Below, in pieces: positions 35,172 to 48,500 of a stretch of 64,000 nucleotides of DNA. Source of the DNA: Rachycentron canadum (lineage: Eukaryota > Chordata > Actinopteri > Carangiformes > Rachycentridae); NCBI GenBank assembly GCA_038496675.1, contig CM076660.1:3344267-3408266 (forward strand), written 5' to 3'. Within the stretch, counting starts at the first letter, position 1. Each line of letters opens with the position of its first letter. A program made the position numbers and the translations under genes. Under the pieces are notes generated by a model that was given only the letters and a program-made list of their open reading frames with translations, had not been told where the DNA came from and searched no databases.

Positions 35172-38100
35172 ATGCAGAGACGTCTTACTTTATCAGCTGT
35201 CAGGACTGTCTCTGCATGCCTCCGAACTCTCAGGTGTCAGCAACTCTTGAAAGTGTGTGGCTCATCTCCTGTCTCGTCATGCTTTGAAAATCAACCTCCA
35301 CCCGTTTATGTGTTTAATTTTTCCAGGGAAACCCATCATTTTTCCTCAGTATCCCACAAACATAGGGTCCTCCTAACCTCCCCTCCCCAGCTTTCCTTGA
35401 ATCAGTGTTTCTCCAACGAGCCAGATATGGCAGAACAGAGGTTCCTCGTGGAGTATGCCAAACGTGGCACTGCAGGTTGTAAGAAATGCAAGGACAAAAT
35501 CCAGAAGGGCATAGTGCGTATAGGGAAGATTGTGCCAAACCCTTTCAGTGAGTCTGCAGGGGAGATGAAAGAGTGGTATCATGTGAAGTGTATATTTGAG
35601 AAGCTGGAAAGGGCAAGAGCCACCACGAAGAAGATTGAGGACATCACAGATCTGGAGGGCTGGGAAGAGCTGCAGGATGAAGACAAGGAGCTCATTAATA
35701 AACATGTTTCAGGTACAAAGATTCACATACAAAATTACTTTTTTTTTTATACTTAAATACATGTGCTCATTCAGAGTTCATTGATCTTTGTTCTTGTTAA
35801 AGTTCTTGTGTATTGAAACTTGCTAAGATATGATGTCTCAGTGTTTAGTGGTTGATTATTAGTTCTAAAGCTGTTTCGTCTTGTAGACCTGATGGCGAAG
35901 GTCAATGCGAGTCCAAAAAAGAAGGTGCAGGCCAAGATGAACACCTCTGGCCAGCTGATGGCTCCTCCTGCTGATCCATCTGTCAATGCTCCACGCAAGT
36001 TTTCAGGCTTCACTGGTAAGATAACAAACATCTAAGGTCATAGACATTCTCAAAATCAGAAACAATACAGCTCAGCTGTGTGGACCTACCAAGTGGTAGT
36101 TTTTGATGGATTGAAATTTGTTGCACATGGGACAAATAAAAACTTGAACCAGTTGCACCTAAATCCTGGAAGCCTCTATTTTATAAAATAATTTTTTTTG
36201 CTATGATAGATTTCACTTTCTGTGTGATTTGCCTGCTAAAAAGCTTAGACGAGGGAAACTGCTGCTCACCAAGGATTTTATTCACTTCTTGACAATATCG
36301 GCCATTTGTGTCCCGTCCAATACAAAGTCTGGACTGTAGCAATCAACTGATGGAAGTTGTACTATTTATTACTGAATTAATTACTTAGTTTCAGCTGCAA
36401 TGTCAGGCATCAGTAATAAAGTTTTGAAGTTTAAAAACGCAAGTATAAATAATGAAAAGCAGCTTTAAATTTGAATATTCATTTGTATTCAGCCTGGGAG
36501 GCTCAAGTAGGACAGGATGTCCGTCATGTTGAATGAATATGGATATGTGTATTTTGGAAAAACTGCAATGTAACTGTTAGCAGTTTTTTTTTTTTCCCCC
36601 TAAATAGCATTAATCAAAAGTGGTTAAAACAAAGGCAGGTATTTTTTAGAAACCCCTTAAAAGCTGATAATCAAAGATGACAGAAACTTACTAATGATGT
36701 TTAAAGCTGTTAAAACCATCAGTTTTTGCTCCACTGTGTGTCTGACAGAAATCCCCACTGTTGCCAAATTGGCCCCATCACTTATACTGTTCCACCTCTC
36801 TCTTCTGTCAGCTGCCAAGGCTGGAACCTCCAGCAGCTCAGGACCATCTACCTCCTCCCCTGCCAAAGCCAGCCAGGGCAGCACCTTGTCCACCCAGCTT
36901 TGTGACCCCCAGCACAAAGACTGCCTCTTCAGAGAGTTTCGCAAGCTTTGTGCCACGGTGGCAGAAAACAACAGCTACAATGTCAAGACACAGATTATTG
37001 AGAAGTATCTCAAGAAGGGCTCAGGAGGAGGTTGGTCTTATTAATTGCTTTTGGTATCTGTTTATTCAGCATGACACCATCTGACAACATCCAAGCCCAG
37101 GAATGTTGATCTTAAATGTTCTTTCTTGTCATCCTAGACAAGTTTCATGGAGATTTGTACCTGACAGTGAAACTGCTCTTGCCGGGCGTCATAAAAAGTG
37201 TCTACAACCTGAATGACAAGCAGATTGTAAAACTCTTCAGCCGCATATTCAGATGCAACCAGGACGACATGGTGCGCGATCTGGAGCAGGTTTGTGATCC
37301 ATATGTTCTCACACATGAACTCGCACTGAATTCTGCTTTGTGAATATTCAAGAGTATTTTCTCAGCAGATTTCATTCTGGTATTGGAAATGACTAAAATT
37401 ACACTTGTAACATCGTTGGTGCCTTTGTTTTTAAGGGTGACGTGTCCGAGACAGTGAGGATGTTCTTCGAGGAGAGTAAATCATTTCCTCCAGCTGCCAA
37501 GAGTCTACTGACTATCCAGGAAGTGGACGCCTCCCTGACCCGCCTCGCCCAGCTGACCAAGGAGGATGAGCAGCAGACCGAGCTGGAGGATATTGCCAAA
37601 AAGTAAGTACCCACAATAATTACTAACACTGATAAGTTTACTCATTAAAACAATGCACACTGCAGACTTGCTCTACTGAAACAGTTTAAGACTCTTTTAA
37701 TTTGCAATCTTAAAGATATAATTTGGCAACACGTGTAGACATCGGTGGCAACAGGTCAGATAATTCTTAGAGCAACAAAACAAACAACTTGTTGTCGTGC
37801 AATAACTGGTCTATTTTCATCATTTTGTGAACTACCATGATCTGATTTTATGTTGTACGAGTCTGCCCAGGGCAGGGCGCAGTGAAATGAGTTGGTTACC
37901 TGGCTGACAAGTCAGAGATGTGCAGCCTTTCCTCTGCAGCTCTGCATTAGTAACTGCAACATTTCAAAGTCATCTAATGTTTCAACAGTTTAATGCTTTC
38001 AATTTAAAGCTGCAGCAGCAGCAGCAATTGGGCATAAGCTCAGTCAAAATGAGTCACTATTTTGTTACCAGTGTGTTTTTCAGCCATAGACAGTGACTCA

Positions 38101-41100
38101 ACAGACATTAATTTAAATGAAAATCTCAGACTTTGCAACTTTAATTCATCCAACAGCAACAGCAGCAGCAATTCATCTGTCTGAATTTATAAATAACCTT
38201 AACTGTTAGTATTGATACACAAAACAGTGGTTCAATGTAGAGACTTAAAGGACCAGTGTTTAGGATGTAGTAACATCTACTGGTGAGGTTGGAGATTGCA
38301 ACTTCATGACTCCCTTTCCAAGCGTGTAGAAGAAACTATGGTGGCCTTCATAGCGTAAAAACAAAAAGGCCCCCTCTAGTAGAGGCAGTGTTTTGGTTTG
38401 TCTGTTCTGGGCTACTGTAGAAACATGGTGGCACAACACGGTGGGCTCCATGAAACAGGGCCCACTCCCTATGTAGGTATGAAGGGCTCATCCCAAGCTA
38501 ACGAAAAGACAACAGTTCTAAGTTTGAGGTGAATATACACCAATGAAAACATAATTATAAATATTATTAATTTCTGCCCTGTTAATCGTAAATGCCGGTT
38601 CTTTAAGTGACCTCTACATTATACTGGTCACAATAATAGAAACAGCTTTCTGTATCTTGCTATACACTTTAGCATAACCACAGACTAAGACTAACATAAC
38701 ACTTTTCTAAAACAATGTCTATAAAATCTGGACATTATAACCTTTCTGACATGAGGATTTATTGCAGGGCCTCATCAGATGTTCCCAATTAACTGTGTAT
38801 TTTAGTGCTAGTCCTGTTACAGATTACCGAAATAGCGTCTTGTTAACAGTTTATTCCACCACTGTGTAAAAACCAGTGAGACAGATTTTGTTTCATTTAG
38901 TTTAATTTCATAGTATTTGTTTCCGCATGCTTAGCTTGTCCTAGTTTTTTTTTTTTTTGTTTTGTTTTATCGTCAGTATTTATTGGTTTTGGAGTTTTTC
39001 TGTCTTTTTAGATTTGTCTGCCTCAGGCATGTTATTACACACAGACACACACACACATCTCTATTGACATTCTACCCTCCACAGAACAGACACCATAGTC
39101 AATCTGTCTATTTTTCTAAATTACATGTTTCCAGCTGTAAACAGGAAGAAGCATTATTTGCTGTTGTACTGAATAAAATGAAATGTCTGAAATCTCTTGA
39201 ACAATGTTCTTCTAGATGGCTGAAATAAATCATTTTTTTTTTCTTATGTGATGTCACTATTGTATATATTTTCATTTTGAACCATTTCTGGTCATAAATG
39301 TTTAGATTTATTCTCCATATAACACTGTAATAATCTAGCACTTCATATTTGTACCCTAGTAATAATCTGTGTTCTCTGTTCATCATAGATGCACCAGTAA
39401 TGACCTGAAATGCATCATTCGACTTATTAAGCACGACTTGAAGATGAACGCCGGCGCAAAACATGTGTGAGTGTCTTTGTCTTCTGCCCAGAAGTAATCA
39501 CACACTTTGTTCTCTCAGCATCTTTGAGAAAAGGCCGTAAAACTCTTTTATTATTGTCCCTTTATGCAGCTTGGATGCTGTGGATCCGAATGCTTATGAT
39601 GCCTTCAAAGCCTCACGTAATCTGGGTGATGTGGTTGAACGGGTGTTGAGGAACCAGCAGGAGTCGTCCAATGGCTCGGGGCCCAGGAAGCACCTCACTG
39701 TGGAGGCCTCCCTCATGACCCCCGTTCAGCCCATGTTGGTGAGTATCGCCAGTAAAATGTGGAAAATGTACTCGCACATCTTTTCTCAACATACCCCCCT
39801 AATTTTTTGTCTCTTTCCTTGTCTTCATCTTTTATATTTGTTGTTTTCACATACACGTTTCTGTAGTTACTTGACCACATATTTGCTTCATGCCCTTTAT
39901 TTAACTTCTGATTTTTCTGACTTCATGAATTTCCTCATTCCTACTTGCAAATGTAAAATGAATCAAACGAACATGATTGAACCTCCAAGCAATGACCTAA
40001 TTTAATTGCTAAATCATTATACATCAGGTATCCAGCAGTGGGCCAATACTGTAGTTATCCATTTTTTGCTTTAGGGCAATGTATGTGGGTCTTCAGTGAA
40101 AATAAACCAGGAAATTAGAAATAGATTTCCGATAAAAGACAACAATTGTTTAACTCTATCTTATTACCAAAGGCACTGTTAGACCTCTTGCTTAAAGGCT
40201 TCGAGTAGGTTTTTATACTTTTGTGTGCAAGAAAAAAGATTTAGATAAAAACTAATTCCCTCCATCAGTTCAGGAGTGCAGCCATTTCTTTGTTTTTAGT
40301 AATTAATAAGTCAAGATCCTACATTTAGTCTAAATAAAGCAAAAATGCCGCCATACATACATTCAGTAATAGAGGAGGGACTTAATGTCTATCTAACCAT
40401 CAGTCTGTGTCTGCCTTTGATTTTCTTATCAGAGTGTTGAATGAGTTTCCTACACATTGATAGAAAACTCCATGTGATGTAGAGAATATTGTGTTCAAAG
40501 TGTTTCCAGCTGAAGGCTTCAACCAAACAAACAGACACCAGCTGGACCTTCCAGATAACTCTGCACTGTAAACACACGGCTATACTGATCCCCCTTGTAC
40601 AAATGCAAGTGTTAATTCAGCATGATTTAAAATGTTTTCCAAAAAACCTACAGACCATTAAATTTCGCATTACACAGCAGACTTTTAATTACACAGTATG
40701 AAAGCAAATTGAATCTCACTGCAGCTCTGTCACATTTTTAGGTTACAAATGAATAACACGGTCCAGTTCCCAGCTTCCCACGGGCTCCAAACTTTGGCGT
40801 TTTCAGTCCTAACCTATTTCTCTCCTTAACATTAGTTTGCAGAAGATAAAATGCTGCATCACTTTCTGTTTCATCCAGTAGACACATTAGCAAAGGACAA
40901 ACACGAAGAGCATGGACACTAAATTAAGTATAATTTATTTTCATGGTGTTCTCTGAAATGCAATTAGAGCTCACAGACCAGCAGGTGAACATGCATTCAC
41001 ATCACCAGCAGAGTCATAGTCAATTAGTGTAACGGTGCAGTATGACTAGGTTGCACACTGGTGTTACACCGAAAGGGATGAATGTTTTGGGGAATGACAC

Positions 41101-41789
41101 AAACACACGGTTTGTTTGCTTTTATTGTGATTATTCCTCTTTCCTATATGTAAAAGCAACACCTTTTGTTTTGTTGACCATGATTTCTATCAGTTGTAAA
41201 AACACTGCACCCATCAAAGTCACGTCTTGCACATGGGAACGTGACATGCACATAAAAAAAAAAAAAGCACAGGAAATCAGACACGTTGTAAACAAACAAA
41301 CTGCTCAGACTGATTGGAAAAAACAATGCACAGAAATGTCATTAATGATGCTTTACTGCGCAGATAAACTGTGATGAGTACATTGATAATGGCTATAGGA
41401 ACGATGTAATGCCAAAAGCATTACAACCTTCAAATTGAATATGTCAGGATTGTTATTATTATTATCCTTTACCTGCACCTGAAAATTGAAAGGATTAAAG
41501 ATGGACTCTCTCTCGCCAGTGAAACAACCAGAGGAAACTTTTAATGAAATGTAAGCATAAGAAATTGGTTACTTGCTGAGAGCTTTGTGAATCATTGTTT
41601 CCTTTTGTGATTTCAGGCAGAGGCTTGTAAATCCATCGAATACGCCATGAAGAAATGCCCCAACGGGATGTACTCTGAGATCAAGTATGATGGAGAACGA
41701 GTGCAGGTCCATAAGAACGGGGACAACTTCAGCTACTTCAGCCGCAGCCTTAAGCCAGTGTTACCGCACAAAGTTAGTCTTATCACGCA

Positions 41790-41834
<45 letters not shown>

Positions 41835-44800
41835 CACAAATGTAAACACGCAGCCACACAGTCAATGTATGAACAGTCATAATAAGATGACCTCAGGTTT
41901 GCCCCTGCAGGATTAGCAGCTTAAAGGTATTATCCTAGTGTGAAATTCAGACATTTCCCACAGCCATTTTTTCTCCCCAGCATTTGCTTTCTCAGCAGGA
42001 GGCTGAGAGCCTTAAAGGAGTAAATAGCTCCACATCATGCTCATTAGCCTTTTCAGACCACTAGAGGTTGCTGCTGTGCACATAATACTTCACTCACAGC
42101 AACTGTCAACCTCAGTAAGCCTCAGTAAAGAACACACAGCACTAAAGCACAAGGAGAAAAGCAGTAGAGTTTTTACACGAGCCTCCACGCACCATCTGCC
42201 TATTTTTGTTCTTTGTCTTCACACAGAATTTATCAAAGATACAAATCTTTGCCTTTTGAGTTTCTGAGAAGCTGTTTGTATCCTGTCAAACTATGGCCCA
42301 GGTGCAGTCCTCGGACCTGAAAGGCTTTAGACATGTGTCCCTTTGTAACTGCCCAGCCCACACTCCACAACAACGAAGCTGATTATGCACCCACAGCCAC
42401 AGTAATTAGGCATTTTATGTCAATGTTAGTAAATTATAAATTACATGCATATAAATAAAAGATAATGTTATAAATGAAGGTGGTTTAAGAACACAAGAGC
42501 GTGCTGCAGCATGCAGAAAATACTTCTACAGTCTCAAAGCACAATCTCTTAAGTCTGGCTCTAATAGTCGTTTCAAACGCTTCCTATTTCCACTCAGTGC
42601 CTAAGCCCTGTTTGTGTCCATGTTGATGTTTCAGGTGGCCCATTTCAAAGACTTCATCCCTCAGGCTTTTCCCGGCGGCCACAGTATGATATTGGATGCT
42701 GAAGTCCTCCTAATTGACACAAAGACCAGTAAACCCCTGCCTTTTGGGACCTTGGGTGTACACAAGGTGAGAGCAGCCAATTTGTACTTTTGTTTTTATT
42801 CCCCAGCACCATGAATTTTGTCACGCAGCTTGTTTTTTTTGATCAGTCACTGTTGTCACGCGTCACGCTCTCCTCCCATCTTCCCACAGAAAGCAGCATT
42901 TCAAGATGCCAAAGTGTGCCTTTTTGTCTTTGACTGTATCTACTTCAATGGCGTGAGCCTCATGGAGAGGTAATGTGTTTTCACTCCAGCCGTTGCCTTA
43001 AGAGCAGCATTCAGTTCCATTGTACAAAGAATAACCCCTGATGGGAAAGATACAAGCATGTGCTTTTTAATACCGATGGTAAGATGCTCATCCAAACCTC
43101 CGCCCTTTGTTCTGTCCTTGCGGTTTACTGCTTCTTTGTGTGTGTGTGTTTAACACCCAGCGTTATTTATATAGGTTTTGATTTTGGTTTTATGTAGCAA
43201 ACCCATTTTTTATTTTATTCTCTTTATTTAATTTTGCTTGCGGGTTTGGTATTTCTACTTGTGATTTATATACTTTCAGCATTTGTTCAGCTCTGAACAA
43301 GATTAGATTAATGAAAAAAAAACTGAGAACAAGTCTCTCGGGTATATTTGTGTAAATATATATCTCCCTACGCTTTCCACATTCACTCAAGAAGACGCAC
43401 CTATTTCCCAAAACTAGTGTTTTATTAGTTTGTAGATAAAGACAAAAAAAACCAAAGCCTCTTCACATTTTACACCAGTTTGATGTCTGAACAGTGTTTA
43501 ATTGGGTGTTTTTTTTATTTTTTTTTCCCAGTGTCTAGTTTTGCTGCAGGTTTAGTTCACAGTAATAATTTTTTGGTGTAACATACAACAAGCTCTCTCA
43601 CATCTATTCACTGCCGTCACGTTCTCCAGGCCGCTGCGTGAACGCAGGAAGTTCCTGCATGACAATATGGTGGAAGTGCCCAACAGGATCCTGTTTTCAG
43701 AGATGAAGCATGTCACTGTGAGTCCAACTCTTTCTGCTGTTTGTACACATCTCCCCAGCAGCTCGGTGCAGCATCTCATGTTCTGTTCTTTTGTGTGTGT
43801 GTCAGAGGGCGGGAGATCTGGCCGACATGATTACTCGCGTCATCAGAGAGGGACTTGAAGGCCTGGTGCTAAAAGACATAAAGGTGAGGTGCTATTGTGA
43901 TGATATAATGGGTCTAATCTGAGATTCTCTGTCCTCATAGTGGATGTCTTTATTAATTCTTTGTGCTGAAATTAACCAATTTTGAATCATGAATATATAT
44001 TTAACATCATCTGTGGTTAACAACACTTTTCTTTTAATTATTTGTAGGATTAGAAAATCAAGCATATTATATTATATAATAAAAGTAACGTATGATATAA
44101 AACGTTTCACATCCAGTGCTACAGTGAAGCAAAAGTTTGATCATAGATGTAACTGAAAGACTATGATGACTGAGGTGTATGTCTGTGCCTCAGGGCACCT
44201 ATGAACCAGGAAAACGCCACTGGCTGAAAGTGAAGAAGGACTATCTGAATGAAGGCGCGATGGCAGACACAGCTGACCTGGTGGTGCTGGGGGCCTTCTA
44301 TGGAAAAGGCTCAAACGGTCTGTAAAGCCCAAACCATCCACTCCAGTAGAGTAGAGTCTTTTCCAGTCCTTGATGCTCTATCTTACTCCTTCTGACAGCT
44401 TTAGTGTCCTTTTTTTCCCCCTATGCTCAGCCATTTCCTGTAAGGTGAGGAGTGTGACTCTGGGTACACCCAAATTAGCTAACAAAGACAGTTTTACTAT
44501 TGCTATTAATTTTTAATGATATGAAAATTCTTTTAATGATCAGAGGGATCATTATGCGAACAGTATTCAAGTTTCAGTAAAATTGATGTTTAATGTGTTT
44601 TGGTAATTATATGAACAGACCTTTTTATTAAACAATACATTATGATTTGCTATGAGAGGATTTAAAGTGGATTTAAATAAAATCTGTGTGACCTCAAATT
44701 AGATCTTTAACACAAAGAGGAAAATGTGTGTATGTTCCTGTTGGGTGTATGTATATACATAGAAATATATCATTTGATCAGGGGTGCTCAAACCTTAGCA

Positions 44801-45516
44801 TATGACTGTACTTAGACAGGAAATTGACAATAACACATCTCAATTAACTCTGTCACATTGTGCGCTGAAATAAAGGCAGTGTACTTAAGGATAGGCTGTC
44901 ATTAGCTAAAGCTTACAGACAGAGAAGATATGGGAGCCATTGAGGAGGCAGGATAATGAGCATGTAACACAATGGAGGCTTAACAAATGCAAAAACAAAG
45001 GTACACATCTCCAAAGCAGGGCTAATAAAGACAGCTCACGCAGTGTGGAAACAATCTAATAGAGCAGAAACAATAAATCAGATGAAACCACTTGTCATAA
45101 CTCGCTGTAGGATTGGAGTGGGATGTAGAAAACAGCAGCTGGAAAAATAGACCTTATAAGTGGATTTGAATAGACCAGTTTCAGGAAGTCAAGTGAAATT
45201 ACACAGTGTAGGCGTGTGTATTCACTGCCCGTGGAGGGAACTATTAAGTGGGTCGGAAGTCTCGCCGGCAGCTCTTCTCTAAATGGTGTGTTCTTCTACC
45301 CACCAGGGGGCATCATGTCCAGTTTTCTAATGGGCTGTTACGACCCGGACTCCAAGAAGTGGTGCACAGTCACCAAGTGCTCTGGTGGCTACGATGACGC
45401 CACCCTGGCCAGGCTCCAGAAGGAGCTGGATGTGATCAAAATCAGCAAGGTCAGAGAGGATCCACTTAGAGGCCTGCCTGGAATAGTGGGCTGATGTAAT
45501 AAAGCTGAAAATTAAT

Positions 45517-45568
<52 letters not shown>

Positions 45569-48500
45569 GTGTAGGACCCGAGCAAAATCCCTGGCTGGTT
45601 GAAAATCATCAAGAACTATTATCCAGATTTCATTATCCGCGATCCTCAGGTGAGATTACATTACTCAGCACATTTGTATTTCCCAGCGGACCCAGTTGTA
45701 TATCTGGGCACCGTCGACCTTTAAATGAACTGATCAGTTAAAAGCATCTCTTGCATACGTCTTTTGCAGGAATGACTACAAATAAATTACTCTCAGGCGT
45801 GTGGAGATAATGACCACCCACGCTGCAGAGAAGTGTTTCCAACCTGCATATTTAATGAAAAATAATCAGACTGAAAACATTTGATTGAAATGACCCTCTC
45901 TGGCTTCCAACTTCCAACTTCTTTCCTTAAATAATCATCACTGCTTTTCTTTTCTTTTTTTTTTCCCCTTCATTTGAGCCGAAGTGAGAATTGGTCTTTT
46001 CTCCATTCCATGGAAAAATATATATATTTACCTTGTCATTTATTTCTCACCCGCTGCAGCAAGCACCTGTCTGGGAGATCACAGGCGCCGAGTTCTCCAA
46101 ATCAGAAATGCACACGGCCGATGGCATCTCAATCCGCTTTCCCCGCATGACGCGCATCCGTGATGACAAGGACTGGAAGAGTGCCACCAACTTGCATCAG
46201 CTTAAAGTAGGATATCACTACTTTGATTCAAGTGCACCATCCGTGGTGTTATAATGTGTAGTTCTTCCTTAGTGCAGGAGGAATGGGTTCAGTTTGGCTG
46301 AAAATTCAACATTTACATCCTTTGTTCATTTGATACAACTCATTCAAGGACAAGGACATGAAAATGAATGATTGTAAATGCAGCTAATTGATAGCACCAT
46401 GGGAAATAATTAAGCACTGTCTCATAATGATTTGGTTTTTAATGGGATCACAGTCACAAATAATGTCATAGAAATCAGTTGCTCATTTGATACTGAATAC
46501 CTGAAGTGTGTGCCCTGGGATTGTTGCTAATTACTTCTCATCTCTAATATATGATGGAAAATGGGTGAGAAAGGGGAAGCAAAGTGAGTAGTAAATAATA
46601 GTAAATAGGGCTACTGGTGAACAGACTACCCATGGGACTAGCTAAGGTAAGTATAATTTAAATGCTGAGGAGGAGGAGGACCAAATCTGCAGTCAGAGTC
46701 TTCTCCCAAACACTGACAAATGAGCTGAAATATTGGCCGCGGCAGTAAAACATGTCTGCGCTAAATTATTTGAGTCCTACACAGGCCTTCAATCTCTGGT
46801 GACACGAAACATTACATCTCTTGGCTGAAGCCCGTGTTGTCATTTCATCACTGGTCAGGAGCTGTACCGCATATCAAAGGAGAACAGTGACTTTAAAGTG
46901 ACAGCTGGACCGTCTACATCCAACGATGACAAGGGCTCATCAGGAGGAGACAGCGGCGGAAACTCGCCGTCGCCCTCATCCCAGGGAGGTGTTCCTCCCA
47001 AGAAGACCGGTGAGTACATGCAGCTACAGAAGAGCGACAACTTTGTGACACCAGCATTTTTTTTTTTTTTTTTTTAATAGAAGGTGAAGCTTATGCAAAA
47101 GTTTGATGTTATTTTTTCATATAATTTAAAGCTACAACCCGTGTTTATAAGGGCCTCTGCCCCAGGCTGCGAATGACAATCATTGATAATTGACCATTTG
47201 ATCATTTTGCCTGTGCACACAACAGCAAGAAATGTCCATCACAACTTCCCAGAGTCTAAGAAAATGTTTTGTTTTTTTAATTTCGCAATTTGTTCAAAAC
47301 CCTACTATCGCTACTATAGACAAAGAGAAACAGCAAATTCTTATAATGTATCTTGAGGATTGTCTCAAAACCATCAATTACTAAAGCTATTTCAAATGTT
47401 CACATTATTCACAGGATTCGATTTGTGCCCAAACAGCTACAGCACAGTTAGCTGCTAGCAACATAGCTAATATACGACTGGATACTTAGGATTCTGGTCG
47501 TTTTATTATGTCACGTCACGAAAAGCCCTGGCACAACACCCACCACAATGTCAATATGATAATCGTTAATAATATTTACAAGACAGTTTCAGGCAGATTT
47601 TAGAAAGTGGCAGAGATAATAAATAAATGGTATTTATTGTACAGTGGAATAGAATTCATTTGGCCACTTCAATTTGACCTGACATGTTGGTTGACTCAGT
47701 ATTGAACCAGTAAAATGAGAGAGCCCAGTGTGATGTGATGCTGCAACGCTACTTTATTTGACACATCGTCAATGTACAGGCAACAGCACGGCGCCTAAAC
47801 CAAAGGCAGCGAAATCTCAGCCTCGTACTCCTCCCGTCTCAGAAGTGCCCGCTCCCAAGAAGGTACAGTATGACAGCATGGTCAGCTGCAACATTACAAT
47901 CATTCTGGAGAAACAGTGGACTTATGTATGTGACTGTATGTTTCCCACCAGGTGAAGAAGACTGAAAATGTTCACAGCAATGGACAACAAACCAAAGCAA
48001 AGGCAACCTCTCAACTGCTGCAGCCGATGAACGACAAGGTTGGTCAACAACAGGTCTCACTTCATTTGACTGAAACTGTCATGGTGCTTTTATAAAACAC
48101 TGTGGAGGAGCAACATAAATAATTGGATGTAAGACTGTTTCAAAAATGTAGCCACAGATGAGTCAGTGGAGTTTGATCAATTCATGATTTAATAACTGCC
48201 TTTTTTTAGTCATATTGTGGAAGTTGCATCTTCAGTAATGTGAAGAACAGCTTGACTTCCATTCTGATAATAGAAGATGAGTATTTCCCATCTAAACATC
48301 ATTTTATAGACTCACAGGCTTGTGCCGATTTGTGATCAGATCATCGGTGATTGAAGTCAAACTCCTACTGTTTCATCAGCAGCAAGCAAGACGCTTCTTA
48401 TTTTGAACCAACCTCTTCGTGCTTCCTTTTCCATTCAAGTGTGTGGCGCAAACTGACAAAACCTGGAATCTCTGTTGTCCACATGCTGCTGCGACTGCTC

